64,000 nucleotides of DNA from Marisa cornuarietis (taxonomy: Eukaryota; Mollusca; Gastropoda; Architaenioglossa; Ampullariidae), in NCBI GenBank assembly GCA_004794655.1, contig SMMW01000502.1, forward strand, positions 630,501 through 694,500, in the 5' to 3' direction. The position numbers and the translations under genes are program-made. The notes below the pieces were generated by a model, which made no database searches, had not been told where the DNA came from, and worked only from the letters and a program-made list of their open reading frames with translations. Shown here one piece after another: positions 1-12,739 of the stretch; within the stretch, counting starts at the first letter, position 1; every line of letters starts with the position of its first letter.

Positions 1-2852
1 ATCTATATATATATCAGCAAACATACAGACACAGTCTCATATCTATATCTATATATATATATCAGCAAACGTACAGACACAGTCTCATATCTATATATAT
101 ATATATCAGCAAACATACAGACACAGTCTCATATCTATATATATATATATCAGCAAACATACAGACACAGTCTCATATCTATATCTATATATATATATCA
201 GCAAACATACAGACACAGTCTTATATCTATATCTATATATATATATATATATATCAGCAAACGTACAGACACAGTCTCATATCTATATCTATATATATAT
301 CAGCAAACGTACAGACACAGTCTCATATCTATATATATATATATATATCAGCAAACATACAGACACAGTCTCATATCTATATCTATATATATAGATATCA
401 GCAAACATACAGACACAGTCTCATATCTATATCTATATATATATATATCAGCAAACATACAGACACAGTCTCATATCTATATCTATATATATAGATATCA
501 GCAAACATACAGACACAGTCTCATATCTATATATATATATATATCAGCAAACATACAGACACAGTCTCATATCTATATCTATATATATATATATCAGCAA
601 ACATACAGACACAGTCTCATATCTATATCCATATATATATATCAGGAAACATACAGACACAGTCTCATATCTATATCTATATATATAGATATCAGCAAAC
701 ATACAGACACAGTCTCATATCTATATCCATATATATATATCAGGAAACATACAGACACAGTCTCATATCTATATCTATATCTATATATATATCAGCAAAC
801 ATACAGACACAGTCTCATATCAATATCTATATATATATATCAGCAAACGTACAGACACAGTCTCATATCTATATCTATATATATATATCAGCAAACATAC
901 AGACACAGTCTCATATCTATATCTATATATATATATCAGCAAACGTACAGACACAGTCTCATATCTATATCTATATATATAGATATCAGCAAACATACAG
1001 ACACAGTCTCATATCTATATCTATATCTATATATATCAGCAAACATACAGACACAGTCTCATATCTATATCTATATATATATATATCAGCAAACGTACAG
1101 ACACAGTCTCATATCTATATATATATATATATATCAGCAAACATACAGACACAGTCTCATATCTATATCTATATATATATATATATCAGCAAACATACAG
1201 ACACAGTCTCATATCTATATCTATATATATATCAGCAACCGTACAGACACAGTCTCATATCTATATATATATATATATCAGCAAACATACAGACACAGTC
1301 TCATATCTATATCTATATATATAGATATCAGCAAACATACAGACACAGTCTCATATCTATATCTATATATATATATATCAGCAAACGTACAGACACAGTC
1401 TCATATCTATATCTATATATATATATACATCAGCAAACATACAGACACAGTCTCATATCTATATCTATATATATATATATCAGCAAACATACAGACACAG
1501 TCTCATATCTATATCTATATATATATATATATCTATCAGCAAACGTACAGACACAGTCTCATATCTATATATATATATATATCAGCAAACATACAGACAC
1601 AGTCTCATATCTATATCTATATATATATATATATATCAGCAAACGTACAGACACAGTCTCATATCTATATCTATATATATAGATATCAGCAAACATACAG
1701 ACACAGTCTCATATCTATATCTATATATATATATCAGCAAACATACAGACACAGTCTCATATCTATATCTATATATATATATCAGCAAACATACAGACAC
1801 AGTCTCATATCTATATCTATATATATATATATACATCAGCAAACATACAGACACAGTCTCATATCTATATCTATATATATATATCAGCAAACATACAGAC
1901 ACAGTCTCATATCTATATCTATATATATATATCAGCAAACGTACAGACACAGTCTCATATCTATATATATATATATCAGCAAACATACAGACACAGTCTC
2001 ATATCTATATATATATATATCAGCAAACATACAGACACAGTCTCATATCTATATCTATATATATATATCAGCAAACATACAGACACAGTCTTATATCTAT
2101 ATCTATATATATATATATATATATATCAGCAAACGTACAGACACAGTCTCATATCTATATCTATATATATATCAGCAAACGTACAGACACAGTCTCATAT
2201 CTATATATATATATATATCAGCAAACATACAGACACAGTCTCATATCTATATCTATATATATAGATATCAGCAAACATACAGACACAGTCTCATATCTAT
2301 ATCTATATATATATATATCAGCAAACGTACAGACACAGTCTCATATCTATATCTATATATATATATATCAGCAAACATACAGACACAGTCTCATATCTAT
2401 ATCTATATATATATATATATCAGCAAACATACAGACAGTCTCATATCTATATCTATATATATATATATCAGCAAACGTACAGACACAGTCTCATATCTAT
2501 ATATATATATATATCAGCAAACATACAGACACAGTCTCATATCTATATATATATATATCAGCAAACATACAGACACAGTCTCATATCTATATCTATATAT
2601 ATATATATATCAGCAAACATACAGACACAGTCTCATATCTATATCTATATATATATATATCAGCAAACGTACAGACACAGTCTCATATATCTATATATAT
2701 ATATCAGCAGCAAACATATAGTCTCATATCTATATATCAGCAAACATACAGACACAGTCTCATATCTATATCTATATATATATATATATCAGCAAACATA
2801 CAGACACAGTCTCATATCTATATCTATATATATATATATATATCAGCAAACA
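1..2852. repeat. TA-rich minisatellite, unit about 50 bp
   Basis: A tandem array fills the window from its first base, so its left end is not seen. Each unit has a constant core (CAAACATACAGACACAGTC) followed by a run of CTATATAT whose length varies, giving units of roughly 40 to 56 bp. Substitutions in the core are few (mainly CATAC/CGTAC), which suggests recent homogenisation. The reverse strand gives an open frame of Tyr-rich repeats only because the unit lacks stops; I do not regard it as coding. Confidence 0.97.
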
Positions 2853-2939
2853 TTCAGAGGCGTGCACATCAAAAGACAGAAACAAGACACAACAACCCGC
2901 ATACAAAGCATCGTGAACAAGCGTGGACTCTCAGTGGTT

Positions 2940-3583
2940 TATATTGTTGTCTGAATAAAACTGCCCTAGAGACCTTGTACTGAGTACAACAGGGAGTTGT
3001 ATGTATTGATGTCTGTACACAACGTGCTGTAGAGACCCTGTCATCAGTACAACAGTGTAGTTGTATGTATTGATGTGAGTACAACAACCTGCTGTAGAGA
3101 CCCTGTCATCAGTAGAACAGTGTAGTTGTATGCATTGATGTCTGTACACAACCTGCTGTAGAGACGCTGTACTGAGTACAACAGTGTAGTTGTATGTATT
3201 GTTGTGTGTACAACAACCTGCTGTAGAGACGCTGTACTGAGTACAACAGTGTAGTTGTATGTATTGTTGTGTGTACAACAACCTGCTGTAGAGACCCTGT
3301 ACTGAGTACAACAGTGTAGTTGTATGTATTGTTGTGTGTACAACAACCTGCTGTAGAGACGCTGTACTGAGTACAACAGTGTAGTTGTATGTATTGTTGT
3401 GTGTACAACAACCTGCTGTAGAGACCCTGTACTGAGTACAACAGTGTAGTTGTATGTATTGTTGTGTGTACAACAACCTGCTGTAGAGACGCTGTACTGA
3501 GTACAACAGTGTAGTTGTATGTATTGTTGTGTGTACAACAACCTGCTGTAGAGACCCTGTACTGAGTACAACAGTGTAGTTGC
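2940..3583. repeat. 65-bp minisatellite
   Basis: About ten head-to-tail copies of a 65-bp unit containing CTGTAGAGACCCTGTACTGA and the inverted words GTACAACA and TGTTGTAC. The left copies are diverged and the right copies nearly identical (CCCTGT/CGCTGT alternate). Because 65 is not a multiple of 3 and the unit has no stops in several reverse frames, it creates overlapping open frames without coding meaning. About 90 bp of ordinary sequence separates it from the array on its left. Confidence 0.95.
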
Positions 3584-3709
3584 TCAACTCGTTAAGATGT
3601 GGGTGGGTAGGGGGAGGAACTGGGGGCTGTACACCGAGTCAGCCTCTCAGTCCTGGCTGGGAGACCGGACATCAGCAGTCTGGGACATCGGGCAAAACAC
3701 GCGAGATTA

Positions 3710-3710
<1 letters not shown>

Positions 3711-3760
<50 letters not shown>

Positions 3761-3926
3761 TCTGTCTCTCTGGGGCGGGGTGACCTTTTCCATTTTTTTT
3801 ACATATTTACCACGAGCCTCTGCCATCAGCAGCCATGGTAACAGTATAGGCACAAGGCTGTTACTTCCTTTATGGGAACATCCGCGTACGCTGGTATCAA
3901 CACACACACACACACACACACACACA
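3711..3926. repeat. Two (CA)n tracts flanking a short unique segment
   Basis: Pure CA runs lie at about 3711-3757 and 3898-3926. The 140 bp between them is unique and shows no coding or RNA signal that I recognise. Such alternating purine-pyrimidine tracts can adopt Z-DNA. Confidence 0.9.
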
Positions 3927-4029
3927 GCCACACAAGCAAACTGACATACACACATGCCCTCAACACAACAATACAAACAAACACACAGCCACACACAACC
4001 CTTGAGACAAGAAGACATGGACAGCACAC

Positions 4030-4206
4030 AGAGAATGAAAGGACTGACAGCTCTAGTGATAAGTGATAACAGACAGTAGTAGTAAGTAATAACAGAATCC
4101 ATTGACACCAGCTCTGATAAATAATAACAGACAACACGAGTGACGTCAGTACTGATACGTAACAACAGACAACACGAGTGACAGCAATATACAATAACAG
4201 ACAGAA
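4030..4206. repeat. Diverged short tandem repeat, about 40 bp unit
   Basis: Three to four imperfect copies share the word AACAGACAACACGAGTGAC and a GATAA/GTAATAA step. No gene is visible here. The segment lies just downstream (in minus orientation) of the LINE fragment at 4262-4560. Confidence 0.6.
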
Positions 4207-4261
4207 GGGTTGGAAGGTGGGTTGGTGGAGAGGATGGAAGGGGGGAGAGCACAATAACTAA

Positions 4262-4560
4262 AGATGTTGTGGCCACCTTGTGGTGGTGACAGGGTCAGTT
4301 AGCACACAGCCCTCAGACGAGGACCGGAGCTGTCTGAGCAGATTGTAGAGAAAGATCAGGGCAGGATCCTGTACAGAAATTAAAACAAAGTGCAGACAAC
4401 CTGTACCGGATGCCAGAATCTGTGGGAAGTCAGTGCAGACAACGAAGGAGAGGAGTGACATGGTCTCTCGTGACTCTAAGCACCAGACGTGCAGCGGAGT
4501 TCTGTACTCTCTGGAGTCTCTCAATGAGGGATGAGGGGCAGCCTGCCAGCAAGGAGTTGC
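4262..4560 (-). mobile_element. LINE fragment (C-terminal end of reverse transcriptase ORF)
   Basis: Read on the minus strand, with frame changes, this segment resembles the far C-terminal part of a non-LTR retrotransposon ORF: a piece like RLQRVQNSAARLVL, then DHVTPLLRCLH, then LSALCFNFCTGSCPD. The same words occur in the LINE tail at 36949-37566, so both belong to one family. It has stop codons and frameshifts, lacks the reverse transcriptase core and is dead. Its 5' end abuts the first unit of the 29-bp array at 4563, so the array begins at the LINE boundary. Confidence 0.7.
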
Positions 4561-4562
4561 AG

Positions 4563-7500
4563 TAGTTTTGCTAGATTGTATACATTGTGTATGTTTTGCT
4601 ATATTGTGTACCCTGGTGTGTGTTTTGCTATATTGTGTACCCTGGTGTGTGTTTTGCTATATTGTGTACCCTGGTGTGTGTTTTGCTATATTGTGTACCC
4701 TGCTGTATGTTTTGCTATATTGTGTACCCTGGTGTGTGTTTTGCTATATTGTGTACCCTGTTGTATGTTTTGCTATTTTGTGTACCCTGGTGTATGTTTT
4801 GCAATATTGTGTACCCTGGTGTATGTTTTGCTATATTGTGTACATTGTGTATGTTTTGGTGCATTGTGTACCCTGCTGTATATTTTACAATATTGTGCAC
4901 CCTGGTGTATGTTTTGCTGTATTGTGTACCCTGTTGTATGTTTTGCTATATTATGTACATTGTGTACGTTTTGCTGTATTGTATACATTGTGTATGTTTT
5001 GCTGTATTGTGTACCCTGGTGTATGTTTTGCTGTATTGTGTACTCTGATGTATGTTTTGCTATATTGTGTACATTGTGTACGTTTTGCTGTATTGCGTAC
5101 CCTGGTGTATGTTTTGCTATATTGTGTACCCTGGTGTATGTCTTGCTGTATTGTGTACCCTGGTGTATGTTTTGCTATATTGTGTACATTGTGTATGTTT
5201 TGCTATATTTGTACCCTGGTGTATGTTTTGTAACATTGTGTAACCCTTGTGTGTATGCCTTTGCTTATTGTAATCTTATTGTGTGCATGTTCTATGTACC
5301 AGTAATCTGGTGTGGCTGTTTTATTATATTGTGCAATCTCCTGGTGTATGTTTTGCTATATTGTGTACATTGTGTGGCTGCTTTGGCATTAGGCACTCAA
5401 CATCTGGTTGCATGTTCTTATTAATATTGTACTTGTGGCTGTATTTATTGTGACATTGTTAATAGTATTGTTTTGCTATATTCATTGTGTACACATTGTA
5501 ATATTGCCTGTCTGTATTGTATACATTGTGTATGTTTTGCTGTATTGTGTAACCTGGTGTATGTTTTGCTATATTGTAAACATTGTGTATGTTTTGCTAT
5601 ATTGTGTACCCTGGTGTATGTTTTGCTGCATTCTGTACCTTGCTGTATGTTTTACAATATTGTGTACCCTTGTGTATGTTTTGCTATATTGTATACATTG
5701 TGTATGTTTTGCTATATTGTGTACCTTGTGTATGTTTTGCTATATTGTGTACCCCGGTGTATGTTTTGCTATATTCTGTACCCTAGTGTATGTTTTGCTG
5801 TATTGTGTACCCTTCTGTATGTTTTGCTGTATTGTGTACCCTGCTGTATGTTTTGCTGTATTGTGTACCCTGGTGTATGTTTTGCTATATTGTGTACCCT
5901 GGTGTATGTTTTGCTAGATTGTGTGATTTGTGTATGTTTTGCTATATTGTGTACCCTGCTGTATGTTTTGCTATATTGTGTACATTGTGTACGTTTTGCT
6001 GTATTGTATACATTGTGTATGTTTTGCTGTATTGTGTAACCTGGTGTATGTTTTGCTATATTGTAAACATTGTGTATGTTTTGCTATATTGTGTACCCTG
6101 GTGTATGTTTTGCTGCATTCTGTACCTTGCTGTATGTTTTACAATATTGTGTACCCTTGTGTATGTTTTGCTATATTGTATACATTGTGTATGTTTTGCT
6201 ATATTGTGTACCTTGTGTATGTTTTGCTATATTGTGTACCCCGGTGTATGTTTTGCTATATTCTGTACCCTAGTGTATGTTTTGCTGTATTGTGTACCCT
6301 TCTGTATGTTTTGCTGTATTGTGTACCCTGCTGTATGTTTTGCTGTATTGTGTACCCTGGTGTATGTTTTGCTATATTGTGTACCCTGGTGTATGTTTTG
6401 CTAGATTGTGTGATTTGTGTATGTTTTGCTATATTGTGTACCCTGCTGTATGTTTTACAATATTGTGTACCCTGTTGTATGTTTTGCTATATTGTGTACA
6501 TTGTGTATGTTTTGCTATATTGTATACATTGTATATGTTTTTGGCTTTATTGTGAACCCTGTTGTATGTTTTGCTATATTGTGTACCCTGGTGTATGTTT
6601 TGCAATATTGTGTACTCTGGTGTATGTTTTGCTGTATTGTGTACCCTGGTGTATGTTTTGCTATATTGTGTACCCTGGTGTATGTTTTGCAATATTGTGT
6701 ACCCTGGTGTATGTTTTGCTGTTTTCTGTACCCTGGTGTATGTTTTGCTATATTCTGTACCCTGGTGTATGTTTTGCTATATTGTATACATTGCGTATGT
6801 TTTGCTATATTGTGTACCCTGGTGTATGTTTTGCTGTGTTGTGTACCCTGGTGTATGTTTTACAATATTGTGTACCCTGTTTATGTTTTGCTTTATTATG
6901 TACATTGTGTATGTTTTGCAATTTTGTGTACCCTGGTGTATGTTTTGCTATGTTGTGTACCCTGGTGTATGTTTTGCTGTATTGTATACCCTGCTGTATG
7001 TTTTGCTATATTGTATACATTGTATATGTTTTGCTATGTTGTGTACCCTGGTGTATGTTTTGCTGTATTGTATACCCTGCTGTATGTTTTGCTATATTGT
7101 GTACCCTGGTGTATGTTTTGCTGTATTGTGTACCCTGTTGTATGTTTTGCTATATTGTATACATTGCGTATGTTTTCCTGTATTGTGTACCCTGGTGTAT
7201 GTTTTGCTGTATTGTGTACCCTGTTGTATGTTTTGCTATATTGTATACATTGCGTATGTTTTCCTGTATTGTGTACTCTGGTGTATGTTTTGCTGTATTG
7301 TGTACCCTGGTGTATGTTTTGCTATATTGTGTACCCTGGTGTATGTTTTGCAATATTGTGTACCCTGGTGTATGTTTTGCTGTTTTCTGTACCCTGGTGT
7401 ATGTTTTGCTATATTGTGTACCCTGGTGTATGTTTTGCTATATTGTATACATTGCGTATGTTTTGCTGTATTGTGTACCCTGGTGTATGTTTTGCTATAT

Positions 7501-9020
7501 TGTATACATTGCGTATGTTTTGCTATATTGTGTACATTGTGTATGTTGTGCTGTATTGTGTACCCTGGTGTATGTTTTGCTATATTGTGTACAATGTGTA
7601 TGTTTTGCTATATTGTGTACCCTGGTGTATGTTTTGCTATATTGTGTACCCTGGTGTATGTTTTGCTATATTGTGTACCCTGGTGTATGTTTTGCTATAT
7701 TGTGTACAATGTGTATGTTTTGCTATATTCTGTACCCTGGTGTATGTTTTGCTATATTGTATACATTGCGTATGTTTTGCTATATTGTGTACCCTGGTGT
7801 ATGTTTTGCTGTGTTGTGTACCCTGGTGTATGTTTTACAATATTGTGTACCCTGTTTATGTTTTGCTTTATTATGTACATTGTGTATGTTTTGCAATTTT
7901 GTGTACCCTGGTGTATGTTTTGCTATGTTGTGTACCCTGGTGTATGTTTTGCTGTATTGTATACCCTGCTGTATGTTTTGCTATATTGTATACATTGTAT
8001 ATGTTTTGCTATGTTGTGTACCCTGGTGTATGTTTTGCTGTATTGTATACCCTGCTGTATGTTTTGCTATATTGTGTACCCTGGTGTATGTTTTGCTGTA
8101 TTGTGTACCCTGTTGTATGTTTTGCTATATTGTATACATTGCGTATGTTTTCCTGTATTGTGTACCCTGGTGTATGTTTTGCTGTATTGTGTACCCTGGT
8201 GTATGTTTTGCTGTGTTGTGTACAATGTGTATGTTTTGCTATATTGTGTACCCTGGTGTATGTTTTGCTATATTGTGTACCCTGGTGTATGTTTTGCTAT
8301 ATTGTATACATTGCGTATGTTTTGCTATATTGTGTACCCTGGTGTATGTTTTGCTGTGTTGTGTACCCTGGTGTATGTTTTACAATATTGTGTACCCTGT
8401 TTATGTTTTGCTTTATTGTGTACATTGTGTATGTTTTGCAATTTTGTGTACCCTGGTGTATGTTTTGCTATGTTGTGTACCCTGGTGTATGTTTTGCTGT
8501 ATTGTATACCCTGGTGTATGTTTTGCTATATTGTATACATTGTATATGTTTTGCTATGTTGTGTACCCTGGTGTATGTTTTGCTGTATTGTATACCCTGC
8601 TGTATGTTTTGCTATATTGTGTACATTGTGTATGTTTTGCTATATTTTGTTCCTTGGTGTATGTTTTACAATATTGTGTACCCTGTTGTATGTTTTGCTA
8701 TACTGTGTACATTGTGTATGTTTTGCAATATTGTGTACCCTGGTGTATGTTTTGCTATATTGTGTACCCTGGTGTATGTTTTGCTGTATTGTGTACCCTG
8801 GTGTATGTTTTGCAATATTGTGTACCCTGTTGTATGTTTGCTATATTGTGTACATTGTGTGTTTTGCTGTATTGTGTACCCTGTTGTATGTTTTGCTATA
8901 TTGTGTACATTGTGTATGTTTTGCTGTATTGTATGTTTTGCTGTATTGTGTGTTTTGCTATATTGTGTACCCTTGTGTATGTTTTGCAATATTGTGAACA
9001 TGTTTTGCTACATTGTGTGT
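4563..9020. repeat. 29-bp minisatellite, 4.4 kb, with higher-order duplications
   Basis: Around 150 copies of a 29-bp unit with core TGTATGTTTTGCTATATTG and a variable CCCTGG/CCCTGC/CATTG step. Since 29 leaves remainder 2 on division by 3, three units make 87 bp and all three plus-strand frames read the same 29-residue Cys/Tyr-rich repeat; the unit has no stop in any frame, so frames of about 810 to 1030 codons overlap one another. Nested blocks are duplicated: about 5513-5963 recurs at 6000-6450 (offset 487 bp), and the block starting at 6781 recurs at 7756 and 8301. Overlap of three equal frames argues against coding. Confidence 0.95.
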
Positions 9021-10102
9021 AATTACCAAACAATTATCAATGACGTTGCACGAGTGGAAAGTTTGTGGCTTCAAACTAAAGAATTTCACATCAATATTAA
9101 ATATAAATTTTACAGGAGTTTGAAATCGTGTTCCTTGTATTCGCCTGTCACACTTATCATAATGACAACATCCCACAAACAAACCTTCAAAAGCTCGCAA
9201 AACATTCTCAGAAACGCAGCAGCATTAAAAATGAGTGCACACTTTGAAAAAAGTGGGGAAAAGTTAGAAGTAATGACTAGCGATCATAAGAAGTAACCAA
9301 AAAGTCCCACTTTTCTTAGTCACGACTAGTGATCGCATGGCTCAGACAAATAATTCTTCTCTCTCCATCTTCCTCCACCTGACAACTCTCCTCGTCTCGC
9401 ATTTTGTAGGGCAAAGGTCGCTGGGAAATAAGAAAGTCTGGATGAGAGGTTTGAGGGGGATTCTCAGCAGTCATGTTGCTGGTGTCGTGCCTGTGGCTGA
9501 GAAGTATTAGAGAGAATTATATAGTCAGTGTCGATGTTTTAACACACTTTCCTTGTAGCATCTGACCACTCTCCTCGTGCAGCATTTTGTGCCAGGATTG
9601 TTGGGGGGGGGGATGTCAATAATAAGAGTTAACAGAATTCATATGTTTGCTACACGTGCAAGGGGGAGAAGTGGATTGTAATTTAGGGGATTACCCCATT
9701 TTTGAACGGAGATTAGATGTTTTATGTTAGAGGAAACGAGGCTGATGTATTTCTGGAGATGTCCTATAAGAGGGACTTGCCGTTCGGTGTTAAGCTGTGT
9801 TCCGGATAAACTGGTCAGTTTACTGAGATTAAATAGACTCTGAGGGTCGATTGCATGTCCTGAGATTATGGGCAGAGACCCTGTTATATTTACTACATCA
9901 TATATTACATGTGCGCTATTTCGGGTACTCACAGTTTTTATGTTCTGATTGCAGGGCGAACATTTATTCTTCTCTCTCTCTCTCTCTCCTTTCTTAACAT
10001 TTCATCGTGTTTGGCGTTCGTCGTTTAGCTTTTGTTTCTTGTTCACTACCTTGGTTTCTGGGGAGAAAACACTGCTGACAACTTTGTGTGTTGCCACAAC
10101 AG
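9021..10102. other. Unique DNA, no gene recognised
   Basis: About 1.1 kb of non-repetitive sequence. Two stretches near 9389 and 9556 share a diverged motif (ACTCTCCTCGT followed by GCATTTTGT), probably an old small duplication. A poly-G run lies at about 9602-9611. No convincing exon, RNA gene or transposon terminus was found. Confidence 0.5.
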
Positions 10103-10289
10103 ACAGTGTCCACCCCAACAAGCACACTAGGGCCACTACACACATACAGGGACCGTGTAGTGGGAGTCAAGGCCAATGCCATACATGATGCTGACATCCT
10201 GCACACAACCCCCAGGCCAGTCGCACGACGGCAGGCACGTGGCAGCTCCCCCACCACCAACAACTCGCCCAACATGAAGATGACTTCAG
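10103..10289 (+). CDS. Candidate orphan internal exon
   Basis: An open stretch of 62 codons is bounded by an acceptor-like CCACAACAG and a good donor (CTTCAG followed by GTAAAA). It enters in phase 0 and leaves in phase 1. The predicted peptide is polar, with RDRVVGVKANAIHDADILH followed by a basic and Ser/Thr/Asn-rich part; it has no motif I recognise. Codon use and GC content look more coding-like than the flanks. No neighbouring exon could be joined to it, so it may be part of an unseen gene, a decayed exon, or chance. Confidence 0.28.
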
Positions 10290-10594
10290 GTAAAACAAAA
10301 ATATGACAGAGTGCGGCGACCTCCCGCCAGGTAGACGAAGGGGTGAACCGGAAAAACTCGTATCCAGTTTTCTAAAATATCCCCTTTGGCTGAGATAGTG
10401 ATTCTAGCATTTCAGGAAGACAGTGCTCTTGTTGGCCTCCTACATCGCGAATGTAGCAGGAGTGAAAAGTCATCATAAACAACAACAATCTTGCACTTTG
10501 ACATCTTCCGGTCCACATACAGAATGAGAAAGAGAGAGAGAGAAATGTGAATGTATATCAGCTTCTTTTCTAAGAGCTGTGTCGCGTGAATAAC

Positions 10595-10704
10595 CTTTAC
10601 GATCTCTAAAGTTTCGGATGTCATGTAGGTGGTGCACATTTCCAAGCTGTATTTGATGACCTCATCACCACCTTCTGTCAAGCTACACTTTGCTCCAGGA
10701 CCAT
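10595..10704 (-). CDS. Candidate orphan internal exon, minus strand
   Basis: A minus-strand open stretch of about 36 codons lies between an acceptor-like CTGTGTCAG and a donor-like GTAAAG/GTTATT. The peptide includes GAKCSLTEGGDEVIKYSLEM and a second Cys. It enters in phase 1 and leaves in phase 0. I recognise no family and could not link it to another exon. The donor is weak, so this is a low-confidence suggestion. Confidence 0.2.
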
Positions 10705-11089
10705 CTGACACAGACAATCGGGAGCAGACAGAACCTTATACCCCGTCTCTGAGACGATCGCCCCAACAATCCACCACTTGTTTAAGCTGATGGGAGTCAA
10801 CACAAACTGACTGCACATTCTTGCCACAGCAGGGCGAGGGATGTGATGTATGTCTCACCATCACCGACAGTGGCAAGGGTCTCCATTGGCTGTTCCCATT
10901 CTGCCATGAAGCCATCGAGCGTGACTTTCTTATCTCACCATCCGCCTTCTCGCCGCAATCAACTCCTGGCCGCCTGCTTTTTTCTAGTTTCCTGGCTGCA
11001 CGCAATGAAGTCGGCTTTTAGAAAGATTTGTTCTCATCGTTTCTCAAAGATCTGATAGTTCTCTCCCCTCCCTTCCTCTCTCCCTCTCC
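10705..11089. other. Unique DNA, no gene recognised
   Basis: The minus strand is open for most of 10736-11005 and includes a possible donor (GATG/GTGAGA, near 10857), but no acceptor and partner exon agree in phase, and the peptide matches nothing I know. A pyrimidine-rich tract (CTCTCCCCTCCCTTCC) lies near 11060. Confidence 0.35.
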
Positions 11090-11099
11090 TCACTCTAAC

Positions 11100-11240
11100 G
11101 CTGTGGGCCTACAGATGTTGTCTCAATGCTGTTGACCTACAGATGTTGTAGCAATGTTGTTGGCCTACAGATGTTGTCTCAATGCTGTTGACCTACAGAT
11201 GTTGTAGCAATGTTGTTGACCTACAGATGTTTCATTGCGG
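11100..11240. repeat. Short tandem repeat, about 28 bp unit
   Basis: Five imperfect copies of a unit containing GACCTACAGATGTTGT and CAATG(C/T)TGTTG. No gene is visible. Confidence 0.85.
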
Positions 11241-11415
11241 TGACCTACTTACTCAGAGCAGTGTTTAAATAATAATTTTCAATGGAAAAACAACATAAAG
11301 TTCAGTCTTACAAACTCCGCTCTGCTAATACAAAAAAACAACACACACGTACACACGTGTAAGTCTTGTGTAAGGCGATACACGGATGTAACACAAGCAA
11401 GTAATTCTCACAAAA

Positions 11416-12215
11416 CTGTTTACGTGTGAACAAAGTTACTTATAGTGCATGCTCACAGAGTTGTTTGTGTGTAAACAAAGTTACTTATAGTGCATGCTCA
11501 CAGAGTTGTTTGTGTGTAAACATAGTTACTTATAGTACATGCTCACAGAGTTGTTTGTGTGTAAACAAAGTTACTTATAGTGCATGCTCACAGAGTTGTT
11601 TGTGTGTAAACAAAGTTACTTATAGTGCATGCTCACAGAGTTGTTTGTGTGTAAACAAAGTTACTTATAGTGCATGTTCACAGAGTTGTTTGTGTGTAAA
11701 CAAAGTTACTTATAGTGCATGCTCACAGAGTTGTTTGTGTGTAAACAAAGTTACTTATAGTGCATGCTCACAGAGTTGTTTGTGTGTAAACAAAGTTACT
11801 TATAGTGCATGCTCACAGAGTTGTTTGTGTGTAAACATAGTTACTTATAGTACATGCTCACAGAGTTGTTTGTGTGTAAACATAGTTACTTATAGTACAT
11901 GCTCACAGAGTTGTTTGTGTGTAAACATAGTTACTTATAGTGCATGCTCACAGAGTTGTTTGTGTGTAAACATAGTTACTTATAGTACATGCTCACAGAG
12001 TTGTTTGTGTGTAAACAAAGTTACTTATAGTGCATGCTTACAGAGTTGTTTGTGTGTAAACAAAGTTACTTGTAGTGCATGCTCACAGAGTTGCTGGTGT
12101 GTAAACAAAGTTACTTGCAGTGCATGCTCACAGAGTTGTTTGAGTGTAAACAAAGTTACTTGCAGTGCATGCTCACAGAGTTGTTTGAGTGTAAACATAG
12201 TTACTTGTAGTGCAG
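11416..12215. repeat. 45-bp minisatellite, about 17 copies
   Basis: The unit contains GTTACTTATAGTGCATGCTC followed by ACAGAGTTGTTTGTGTG. Since 45 is divisible by 3 and the unit lacks stops in one plus-strand frame, it reads as a 279-codon frame of a 15-residue Cys-rich repeat (VTYSACSQSCLCVN plus one). The right-hand copies are most diverged. There is no signal peptide, splice site or homology to support translation, so I treat it as satellite. Confidence 0.93.
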
Positions 12216-12319
12216 TGTTTATTTTGATATTAACCTTTCCATACCGTTCTGCTTTGTGCAGATAAGATTTTGAGAGAAAAAGCACACATATACATATACA
12301 CGTGTACAGGCACACACAG

Positions 12320-12324
<5 letters not shown>

Positions 12325-12369
<45 letters not shown>
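12325..12369. repeat. (CA)n microsatellite
   Basis: An uninterrupted CA run of about 45 bp. Confidence 0.95.
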
Positions 12370-12374
<5 letters not shown>

Positions 12375-12429
12375 GAATTAATCTTTCGTCAATTAAAGAG
12401 AATAGAAGGCAAAACTAAAGTATCAGCGA

Positions 12430-12720
12430 TGATTTTATACAGGTGATACAGGTGATACATCGTATACAAGTGATACATGTTATACAGGTGATACGTGTTG
12501 TACAGGTGATACGTGTTATACAAGTTATACATGTTGTACACGTTGTACACGTAGTACATGTTATGCAAGTTATACATTTTGTACAGGTGAGACAGGTGAT
12601 ACATGTTATACAAGTGATACATGTTGTACAGGTGAGACAGGTGATACATGTTATACAGGTTATACATGTTGTACAGGTGAGACAGGTGATACATGTTATA
12701 CAAGTTATACATGTTGTTCA
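12430..12720. repeat. Minisatellite of 12- and 24-bp subunits
   Basis: Copies of ATACATGTTATACAGGTG and related words (GTTGTACAGGTGAGACAG) alternate. The subunit is partly self-complementary (TACATGT, TGTACA), so hairpins are possible. Open frames on both strands are repeat artefacts. Confidence 0.9.
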
Positions 12721-12739
12721 GTACAGACACAGACCACAA

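Noticed and set aside
5930..9296. Open frames of about 810 to 1030 codons, Cys/Tyr-rich
   Set aside because: All three frames of the same strand are open with the same cyclic peptide because the 29-bp unit lacks stops. A real gene would not show equal openness in three frames.
10736..11005. Minus-strand 89-codon frame as a gene
   Set aside because: No recognisable domain, no phase-consistent splice partners, and unremarkable composition.
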